Shown in pieces: positions 16,130 through 22,366 of a DNA stretch of 64,000 bases. Each line of letters opens with the position of its first letter. Positions within the stretch are counted from its first letter, which is position 1. Location: positions 744,001 through 808,000 of the forward strand of contig CAKSAP010000001.1 in the NCBI GenBank assembly GCA_934436505.1, given 5' to 3'. The notes below the pieces were generated by a model. The model did no database searches. It was given only the letters and a program-made list of their open reading frames with translations, and was not told the DNA's origin. The translations under genes were made by a program, and so were the position numbers. The stretch is from an uncultured Eubacteriales bacterium (GTDB lineage: Bacteria > Bacillota > Clostridia > Oscillospirales > Acutalibacteraceae).

Positions 16130-17338
16130 TTATTGGAAAGTCAAAAGCAAGAAGCCTGCCGCAACTGCCGAGCCGATAACGCCTGCAACGTTCGGTCCCA
16201 TAGCGTGCATAAGAAGGAAGTTTGAGGGGTTGTATTTTCTGCCCTCAACCTGCGAAACACGGGCAGCCATAGGAACTGCCGAAACGCCTGCCGAGCCGAT
16301 AAGGGGATTTACCTTGCCCTTTGTGATTACGTTCATAAGCTTTCCAAAAAGCACGCCGCCTGCGGTTGAGAAAGCGAATGCGATAAGACCGATAACGATA
16401 ACAAGGATTGTCTTGATGTCAAGGAAGGTCTTACCCTCAGCCGTAGCACCGACTGTAACGCCGAGCATAATTGTAACGATATTGCAAAGCGCATTCTGTG
16501 CTGTGTCGGAAAGTCTGTCCGTAACGCCCGACTCCTTAAAGAGGTTACCGAGCATAAGCATACCGATAAGCGGAGCTGTTGACGGGATAATAAGAACGCA
16601 GAGAACAGTAACAACTATCGGGAAGATAATCTTTTCTGCCTTGCTGACAGTTCTCAATTGATCCATCTTGATTTCACGCTCTTTTTTGGTGGTCAAGAGC
16701 TTCATAATCGGAGGCTGGATAAGCGGAATAAGCGCCATATACGAATAAGCCGCAACTGCGATAGGTCCTAAAAGATGCGAAGCGAGCTTACCTGTGAGGT
16801 AAATTGCCGTAGGACCGTCTGCACCGCCGATAATAGCGATTGACGCTGCTTCCTGTGCGGTAAAGCCGTCGAATACGAAATTACCGATTCTGAATTCGGG
16901 AATAACGATTGCTATAAGGAAAGCAACATAGATACCGAGCTGTGCCGCAGCACCTAAAAGAAGGCTTGAGGGGTTTGCAAGAAGCGGACCGAAGTCTGTC
17001 ATTGCGCCGACGCCCATAAAGATAAGGCAGGGGAATATACTCGACTTAACGCCGCAGTAAATAAGCCTTAAAACGCCCGAATCGTACCAATGAGCGCTTG
17101 CGTCAAGCACCTCTCCGCCCGGGGTTGCGATTGATAACGGGTCATACATAATTTCAGGGTAAACGTTTACAAGAAGCATACCGAATGCGATGGGAAGAAG
17201 CAGCAACGGCTCAAACTTCTTGACGATAGCGAGGTACAAAAGAACGAATGCAACCGCTATCATAACCCAGTTTTGCCAAGAAAGTGCGGTAAAACCCGAG
17301 GTCTGAAATATTTCAACAATGGAAGTTATAATTGACAT
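16130..17338 (-). CDS. oadB: sodium-translocating decarboxylase, beta subunit
   Basis: This is the membrane subunit that decarboxylates carboxybiotin and couples it to Na+ export. The 402-aa protein is a chain of hydrophobic segments with the family blocks GVGAMTDFGPLLANP, GNFVFDGFTAQEAASIAIIGGADGPTAIYL (quoted in part; it holds the conserved Asp used in Na+ transport) and AYSYMALIPLIQPP. The start at 17338 follows AAGGAGGAGCG. It is the last gene of the alpha-gamma-biotin carrier-beta operon. The family is shared by oxaloacetate, methylmalonyl-CoA and glutaconyl-CoA decarboxylases; the alpha subunit decides substrate. Confidence 0.94.
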   Translation of the reverse strand: MSIITSIVEIFQTSGFTALSWQNWVMIAVAFVLLYLAIVKKFEPLLLLPIAFGMLLVNVYPEIMYDPLSIATPGGEVLDASAHWYDSGVLRLIYCGVKSSIFPCLIFMGVGAMTDFGPLLANPSSLLLGAAAQLGIYVAFLIAIVIPEFRIGNFVFDGFTAQEAASIAIIGGADGPTAIYLTGKLASHLLGPIAVAAYSYMALIPLIQPPIMKLLTTKKEREIKMDQLRTVSKAEKIIFPIVVTVLCVLIIPSTAPLIGMLMLGNLFKESGVTDRLSDTAQNALCNIVTIMLGVTVGATAEGKTFLDIKTILVIVIGLIAFAFSTAGGVLFGKLMNVITKGKVNPLIGSAGVSAVPMAARVSQVEGRKYNPSNFLLMHAMGPNVAGVIGSAVAAGFLLLTFQ

Positions 17339-17351
17339 TTTTCGCTCCTCC

Positions 17352-17741
17352 TTAACCGATGAAAGCGAGAGTCTGGTCAGTGTCAACCGTGTTGCCCGAG
17401 GATACAACTACCTGTGAGATTGTACCGCTGACGGGAGCAACGATTTCATTTTCCATTTTCATAGCTTCGAGGATAAAGAGAACATCGCCCTCTTTTACGC
17501 TCTGACCTGCCGCAGCGCTGACCTTGAGGATTGTGCCGGGCATGGGGGAGGTAACGGGCGTACCTGTTCCCGATACGGGTGCTGCTGCAACGGGAGCAGC
17601 GGCAGGAGCAGGAGCAGCAACGGGTGCTGCCGCAACGGGTGCTACGGGAGCTGTGGGAGCAACGTTTGTAACGATTGCTTCGCTAAGCTCTGTAACGTCA
17701 ACCTCGTAATCTGTTCCGTTTAATGTAACAACGTATTTCAT
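17352..17741 (-). CDS. biotin carboxyl carrier subunit of the decarboxylase
   Basis: This 129-aa protein has a short N-terminal beta segment, an Ala/Pro/Val-rich flexible linker (about residues 30-58) and a C-terminal biotinyl domain with EAMKMENE, whose Lys is the biotinylation site. In many oxaloacetate decarboxylases this domain is fused to the alpha subunit; here it is a separate protein as in glutaconyl-CoA and methylmalonyl-CoA decarboxylases. It lies 13 bases from both oadG and oadB. Confidence 0.93.
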   Translation of the reverse strand: MKYVVTLNGTDYEVDVTELSEAIVTNVAPTAPVAPVAAAPVAAPAPAAAPVAAAPVSGTGTPVTSPMPGTILKVSAAAGQSVKEGDVLFILEAMKMENEIVAPVSGTISQVVVSSGNTVDTDQTLAFIG

Positions 17742-17754
17742 AACTTTCTCTCCC

Positions 17755-18117
17755 TTATTCTTCTATCTTTTTAATCGAATTGAACTGCAATCTGTTAAGA
17801 GGAATACCGCTTTCATTTGAAACGATTGCCATAATAACAGCAGCGGTTTTGTCATCAACATTTATAAGGTCAAGCTTTCCTGCCGACTGACTGTCGGGTA
17901 AAGCAGAGCCTGTTGCCGTCGGTACAGCTTCGACTGCTTCCTCTTTAGGTGCTTTTTTCTTTGCTGCGCCCTCAACTGCACGGATAGCCTTTGAAAGCAA
18001 GAGCACAAGCACGGCAAGAAGCGCAAGGATAAGCATAACTACGACGATACCTGTGATTGAAACGTTGAGTGCTTCGGTAAAGGAGATAACGCCGTCGGCA
18101 TATTTAAGAAAATACAT
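17755..18117 (-). CDS. oadG: OadG-family decarboxylase gamma subunit
   Basis: This small membrane subunit (120 aa) has one N-terminal transmembrane helix (about 20-43), an Ala/Lys/Glu linker and a C-terminal segment (DDKTAAVIMAIVSNESG, LNRLQFNSIKKIEE). Gamma/delta subunits of this type assemble the alpha, biotin and beta parts and bind Zn. Its C-terminal IKKIEE closely resembles the last residues of the upstream alpha subunit (SIKKIED), a curious echo between two neighbouring genes. Confidence 0.85.
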   Translation of the reverse strand: MYFLKYADGVISFTEALNVSITGIVVVMLILALLAVLVLLLSKAIRAVEGAAKKKAPKEEAVEAVPTATGSALPDSQSAGKLDLINVDDKTAAVIMAIVSNESGIPLNRLQFNSIKKIEE

Positions 18118-18129
18118 ATCAAGCCCTCC

Positions 18130-19515
18130 TTAGTCCTCAATCTTTTTAATCGAATATGTGAAGGTGTTTTTCTTTTTCTCTTCACGCTTATCGAAAAATG
18201 CCTCGGCCTGAGTCGGGAATGCGATATAGGAAAGAACATCCTCGTCGCTCTTAGCCTTGTCGCCGATTTCAGCCTTAGCCTTTTCAAATGCAGGCTCAAG
18301 AGTGTCTGCAAAACGGCAGGTGATGGGCTTTTCGTCGCCGAGTACCTTTTTAAGAAGCTCGGGATTTATCTCGCCCGGAGCTTTACCGTATTCGCCTCTG
18401 ATATAAGCCTTGATTTCCTTTGAAATGTTCTTGTATCTCTCGCCGACAAGTACGTTTGTAACAGCCTGATTACCAACCATCTGTGAAAGAGGAGTAACAA
18501 GGGGAGGATAACCCATATCCTCACGAACTCTCGGGATTTCAAGCAAAGCCTCGTCCATTCTGTCGAGAGCGTGCATATCTTCAAGGTTAGCCATCATATT
18601 TGAAAGCATACCGCCCGGAACTTTATAGGTAAGAGCGTCTGTGTCGGTAACAAGAGCCTTAGGCTTGAGAAGTCCCGATTTGAGATATTCGTCTCTTATG
18701 GGCTTGAAGTGGTCGTTTACCTTTTTAAGAACGCTTCTGTCAAGACCTGTTTCATAGCCAAGCTCTGTCAAAGCGTCATATATAGTTTCCGTAGCCGGCT
18801 GTGATGTGCCGCCCGAGAAGCAGGAGGTTGCTGTGTCGATAACGTCGCAGCCTGCCTCGATAGCCTGGAAAATTGTCATATAAGCCATACCCGTTGTGCA
18901 GTGGGTGTGGAGGATAACGGGCATATCCGGAACGGCATTTTTAATAGCGCCGATAAGGTCCTTAGCCTCTTTCGGAGTCATAACGCCTGCCATATCCTTA
19001 ATACAGATAGTCGAGCAACCCATTTCTTTCATTTCCTTGACGGTCTGAACGTACTTTTCCAAAGTATGAACAGGGCTTGTCGTAAAGGAAATAGCACCTG
19101 ATGCGATAGCGCCGTTTTTGATGGTTTCGTCAACGGCAACACGAATGTTTCTCGTGTCGTTGAGTGCGTCGAAAATACGGATAATGTCGATACCGTTTTC
19201 TACGCTCTTTTTAACGAACATTCTGACAACATCGTCGGGATAATGCTTGTAGCCGAGAAGATTTTGACCTCTCAAAAGCATCTGAAGCTTTGTATCAGGG
19301 CACTTAGCCTTGATTTTCCTCAATCTTTCCCACGGATCTTCGTCAAGATAACGCAGACAGGAGTCAAATGTTGCGCCGCCCCAGCATTCCATAGAATAGT
19401 AACCGGCTTTGTTCATCGTTTCAAGAATTCCCTCAAATTTTTCAAAGGGCATTCTCGTTGCGATAAGCGACTGGTTAGCATCTCGGAGGACGGTTTCGGT
19501 AAACTGAACTTTCAT
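18130..19515 (-). CDS. oadA: oxaloacetate decarboxylase alpha subunit / pyruvate carboxylase carboxyltransferase subunit
   Basis: This is the carboxyltransferase that moves CO2 from oxaloacetate to biotin. The 461-aa protein begins with TVLRDANQSLIATRMPFE, then MECWGGATFDSCLRYL and LRGQNLLGYKHYPDDVV, then the CIKDMAG motif with the catalytic Lys and HTHCTTGMAYMT with metal-binding His. VPGGMLSNM is the conserved C-terminal carboxyltransferase motif. The fused biotin domain is absent, matching the separate carrier gene downstream. It is the first gene of the four-gene Na+ pump operon, with TAGGAGGTTATAT upstream of the start. Confidence 0.94.
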   Translation of the reverse strand: MKVQFTETVLRDANQSLIATRMPFEKFEGILETMNKAGYYSMECWGGATFDSCLRYLDEDPWERLRKIKAKCPDTKLQMLLRGQNLLGYKHYPDDVVRMFVKKSVENGIDIIRIFDALNDTRNIRVAVDETIKNGAIASGAISFTTSPVHTLEKYVQTVKEMKEMGCSTICIKDMAGVMTPKEAKDLIGAIKNAVPDMPVILHTHCTTGMAYMTIFQAIEAGCDVIDTATSCFSGGTSQPATETIYDALTELGYETGLDRSVLKKVNDHFKPIRDEYLKSGLLKPKALVTDTDALTYKVPGGMLSNMMANLEDMHALDRMDEALLEIPRVREDMGYPPLVTPLSQMVGNQAVTNVLVGERYKNISKEIKAYIRGEYGKAPGEINPELLKKVLGDEKPITCRFADTLEPAFEKAKAEIGDKAKSDEDVLSYIAFPTQAEAFFDKREEKKKNTFTYSIKKIED

Positions 19516-19729
19516 GTATATAACCTCCTAAATAATTACCAATAATGACTAAAATATAGCCGAAAAAAAGTGAAAATTTGTTAAGAAATAGCGTAACAAA
19601 ATTTATGCAAATTAAAAAATAATCCAATTTTTCGCCATTATAATAATCGTACTGATTATACAATATTCAGTATTTGTTGTCAAGTAAAAAAAGACCGTGT
19701 AAAAATATGTAAAATTTAATACGTGCATT

Positions 19730-19869
19730 AGCCTCCCTTGTGTAAAGGGAGGTGGGTTGCCGTAGGCAACTCGGAGGGATTGTAAGGTTGATTTTATCTG
19801 ATTTTATAAACTCCCTCAGTCATTTTTCTTCGAAAAACGACAGCTCCCTTATGTAAAAGCATAGGGATT
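19730..19869. repeat. palindromic repeat cassette, degraded right end
   Basis: This copy begins AGCCTCCCTTGTG, carries the GGTTGCCGTAGGCAACTC internal hairpin instead of the GAACGAACGTGAG one, and ends irregularly after CAGCTCCCTTATG. The poly-T/poly-A hairpin is shortened to CATTTTTCTTCGAAAAACG. Confidence 0.75.
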
Positions 19870-19912
19870 GTAAATTTCAACAAGTACCCACAAAATTTAT
19901 TTTATAAAAGTC

Positions 19913-19941
19913 TTGACAAATACATAGTGAAATGGTATGAT
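19913..19941 (+). promoter_or_regulatory. promoter of the DUF3793-flavodoxin operon
   Basis: A perfect TTGACA (19913-19918), 17 bases, TATGAT (19936-19941). The transcription start should be near 19948, directly at the left edge of the first operator palindrome. Confidence 0.8.
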
Positions 19942-19949
19942 TTATTCGC

Positions 19950-19967
19950 AGTTAGCAGTGGCTAACT
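19950..19967 (+). promoter_or_regulatory. operator-like palindrome 1 (AGTTAGC N4 GCTAACT)
   Basis: AGTTAGC, AGTG, GCTAACT forms an 18-bp inverted repeat at the predicted transcription start. It resembles DtxR/IdeR-type metal-regulator sites (TTAG...CTAA half sites) and would block initiation when occupied. Regulation by iron is inferred from this likeness and from the flavodoxin downstream. Confidence 0.6.
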
Positions 19968-20016
19968 AAAAAGCTCGGCAAAATCTACACGGCTTGAGTT
20001 TTATTTAATATTTTAG

Positions 20017-20034
20017 AGTTAGCATATGCTAACT
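20017..20034 (+). promoter_or_regulatory. operator-like palindrome 2 (AGTTAGC N4 GCTAACT)
   Basis: AGTTAGCATATGCTAACT is a perfect 18-bp palindrome with the same half sites as the copy centred 67 bases upstream, and it ends 33 bases before the DUF3793 start. Two identical sites in one leader support a specific regulator. Confidence 0.6.
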
Positions 20035-20067
20035 GAATTTTGAAAATCTGTACAGGGAACACTGATA

Positions 20068-20634
20068 ATGCTTGAAAAATATCTTATAGAACATTGCTCG
20101 CCGACGCTTGCGTCGCTGAAAACCGCAAATTTAATGAACATCCCTTTTGAGAGCGAAAACGAACTTAACTTATCGGTTGAGCTTCTCAACAGTCAGCTTT
20201 CAAAAAAGGGAATTGAATTGCTGATTCTTAAGAAAACCGAAAATTCGGCACTTGTTTACGCATACAGGAAATCAAAGCTTGCGTCCGATTTAGCTCAAAA
20301 AGGAGCTGCAGAGCTTCTGCGTGAGTACGGGTATGAGTCTGTCGATGTCGAATATTGTATTTCAAGACTTCAATCCCGATTGGCTTTAAGCGGCGAATTT
20401 CCGCACGAAATAGGCTTGTTTCTCGGTTATCCTCTCGGCGACGTTGTAGGCTTTATCGACAATGCAGGACAGAATTGTAAATGCACAGGTTGCTGGAAGG
20501 TGTACTGTAACGAATGTGAGGCAATTAAGACTTTTGCAAAATTTAACAAATGCAAGTCTGTATATAAACGGCTTTGGCAGGACGGAAGAAGTCTTACAAA
20601 GCTCACGGTAAGAAAGGAAAATTTTTATGAGTAA
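20068..20634 (+). CDS. DUF3793 family protein
   Basis: This 188-aa soluble protein fits the DUF3793 family, uncharacterised proteins common in Clostridia and often found beside flavodoxin or iron-uptake genes. Visible features are SPTLASLKTANLMNI near the N-terminus, LVYAYRKSKL, FPHEIGLFLGYPLGDVVGFI in the middle and a Cys-rich segment with CKCTGCWKVYCNECEA, which could bind a metal. It has no membrane helix. It is the first gene of a two-gene operon behind two metal-regulator-like palindromes and overlaps the flavodoxin gene by eight bases. Confidence 0.85.
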   Translation: MLEKYLIEHCSPTLASLKTANLMNIPFESENELNLSVELLNSQLSKKGIELLILKKTENSALVYAYRKSKLASDLAQKGAAELLREYGYESVDVEYCISRLQSRLALSGEFPHEIGLFLGYPLGDVVGFIDNAGQNCKCTGCWKVYCNECEAIKTFAKFNKCKSVYKRLWQDGRSLTKLTVRKENFYE

Positions 20635-21049
20635 AATTGCAGTTGTATATTGGAGTGGTACGGGTAATACCCTTGAAATGGCGCAGGCTGTAAAGTCGGG
20701 AGCTGAAAAAGCAGGCGCACAGGTTCAGCTTTTCACACCCGATGAATTTAGTCCCGATATGGTCGACAGCTATGATTATATTGCTTTCGGTTGTCCGTCA
20801 ATGGGCTGCGAACAGCTTGAAGAGTCTGAATTTGAACCGATGTTCTCTGCGTGCAAACCGAAGCTTAGCGGAAAACCCATCGCACTTTTCGGCTCATATG
20901 GCTGGGGAGGCGGAGAATGGATGGAAGCTTGGGAGGACGATTGCAAAGCGGCAGGAGCTAACCTTGTCTGCGACAGTGTAATATGCAACGAATCACCCGA
21001 CGGGCAGGCACTTTCCGATTGCGAAAAGCTCGGTGCGTCGCTTTCATAA
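20627..21049 (+). CDS. short-chain flavodoxin
   Basis: This is an FMN electron carrier that replaces ferredoxin when iron is scarce. The N-terminal phosphate loop reads VVYWSGTGNTLEMAQAV; YDYIAFGCPSMGCEQLEE is the 50s loop and FGSYGWGGGEWMEAWEDDC the 90s loop, all classical for clostridial flavodoxins. It has 140 aa. The start lies within the DUF3793 coding end with GAAAGGAAAATTTTT upstream. Position behind the palindromic operators suggests iron-limited induction. Confidence 0.94.
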   Translation: MSKIAVVYWSGTGNTLEMAQAVKSGAEKAGAQVQLFTPDEFSPDMVDSYDYIAFGCPSMGCEQLEESEFEPMFSACKPKLSGKPIALFGSYGWGGGEWMEAWEDDCKAAGANLVCDSVICNESPDGQALSDCEKLGASLS

Positions 21050-21775
21050 CTGTTTGTATATACAGCGATTAACGGTTGTTGCCAAATTGAAAACATATGC
21101 GACCGTAGGGACAGCCCTTGCGGCTGTCCGACAAAGGCTCCCTTGTAAAGGGAGCTGTCATTTTTTTGAAATAAAAAAATGACTGAGGGATTTTATAAAT
21201 TCATATAAAATCAACCTCACAATCCCTCCGCCTCACGTTCGTTCGGCACCTCCCTTTACACAAGGGAGGCTGAATGTGTGTTGTCCGAAATCTGCAAAAG
21301 TTGGTGCTTCGCACGAATTAAATTAAATATCCAATGGTGTAGGGCAGGGGCTTGCTCCTGCCGAGGTGATTAACGGAAATATACTTGTTAACGGGTGTTA
21401 TTAAATTAAAATTTATATTAAACATTCCGCTCCATCTCCGAGGGAGCTGTTGAGCGTAGCGAAACTGAGGGAGTTATAAAGGTTATTTCAATTATAAAAA
21501 CTCCCCCAGTCATTTTTTGTTATGCAAAAAAAGACAGCCCCCTCAAAGATGGGGCGGAAGCACGAAGTGAATTTGATATGAAAATCGGACAGGGGCAAGC
21601 CCTGCCCCTACGGAGCGTGGGGGTTTTATAAAATCATAAAAATCAACCTCACAATCCCTCCGCCTCACGTTCGTTCGGCACCTCCCTTTACACAAGGGAG
21701 GCTGAATGTGCGGTTGGTTTTGATTGTTAAATAAAAATTGCACGGACAAGCTCATACTTATCCGTGCAATTCAAC
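21050..21775. repeat. repeat island C (several repeat copies, no gene)
   Basis: This 726-bp stretch has no gene. It contains short hairpin units at 21103-21131, 21337-21365 and 21586-21614, an inverted full cassette at 21135-21271, a third cassette type at 21425-21580 (CTCCATCTCCGAGGGAGCTG ... GACAGCCCCCTC ... GGGGCGGAAGCACGAA, like the partial copy at 1-106) and an inverted partial cassette at 21628-21712. A hairpin TTGCACGGACAAG...CTTATCCGTGCAA at 21738-21769 is a probable terminator for the minus-strand gene that follows. Confidence 0.85.
21738..21769. terminator. terminator-like hairpin
   Basis: TTGCACGGA(CAAG) pairs with (CTTA)TCCGTGCAA over a 9-bp core with a loop of about ten bases. 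It sits just past the stop of the minus-strand membrane gene. Only short T-runs follow, so this is a moderate call. Confidence 0.55.
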
Positions 21776-22363
21776 TTATTTATTCATTTCCTCTTTTTCT
21801 TTTCGCTCGGCGTTTTTAAGAAATTCCTTTCTTATCCAAACTCCGCTTAAAACCCACGCTAAAATGACGGCGACGAAAAAATCGATTCTGCCGAGTGGGA
21901 ACATAGCCACTACCGTAAAGAAAAGCGGCGCTCTCACGTGATTTAGCATCAAAAGCCATTCGATAACGACGATAACTCTCGCAAACGGCAAAGCAGTCGC
22001 AACGCTGTAACAGAGGCAGGCGATTTGCGGTGCCCAATATTTAGGCCATTTCCACATTCCGAGCGAGGTCTTTTCGGGGTCGCCGTAGGTTATGTCCGCA
22101 AGGTATCTCTTAATATCCTCCGTTTCGTCGGACTCGGGCGCACGGTACTTTATAAAAGCATATCTTGCCATAATAAAATACAATATAAACGTAACAACAT
22201 TTATCGCCACAAGACCTGCCCAACCGAATGCGTAGGTCGTAACAAGGGGATTTCCTTCAAGGCTTAAATCGGGTGTTGCCAAAAAGGTGAGGGTAAGGTC
22301 AGCCGCTGTTACCAACAAGTATGAAATTGTCAAAATGATAAAAGCGGTTTTCCTTTTTTTCAT
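21776..22363 (-). CDS. integral membrane protein of unknown function
   Basis: I do not recognise this 195-aa protein. It has about five hydrophobic segments (about residues 8-30, 45-70, 108-130, 133-150 and 155-178), a charged loop around residues 75-100 and a Lys/Glu-rich C-terminal tail. Its start lies three bases after the stop of the upstream Fe-S flavoenzyme on the same strand, so the two are very likely co-transcribed. That suggests a membrane partner, but nothing in the sequence proves it. Confidence 0.7.
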   Translation of the reverse strand: MKKRKTAFIILTISYLLVTAADLTLTFLATPDLSLEGNPLVTTYAFGWAGLVAINVVTFILYFIMARYAFIKYRAPESDETEDIKRYLADITYGDPEKTSLGMWKWPKYWAPQIACLCYSVATALPFARVIVVIEWLLMLNHVRAPLFFTVVAMFPLGRIDFFVAVILAWVLSGVWIRKEFLKNAERKEKEEMNK

Positions 22364-22366
22364 AGC

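Larger units (their letters stand above)
19516..20067. other. intergenic region with repeat, promoter and operators
   Basis: The 552 bases between the divergent oadA and DUF3793 genes contain no gene. Next to oadA is AT-rich promoter sequence. A palindromic cassette lies at 19730-19869 with a degraded right end. The DUF3793 promoter and two operator-like palindromes occupy 19913-20034. Confidence 0.8.

Noticed and set aside
15981..16661. 226-codon plus-strand frame
   Set aside because: It is made of repeat DNA and antisense oadB sequence; oadB motifs are clear on the minus strand.
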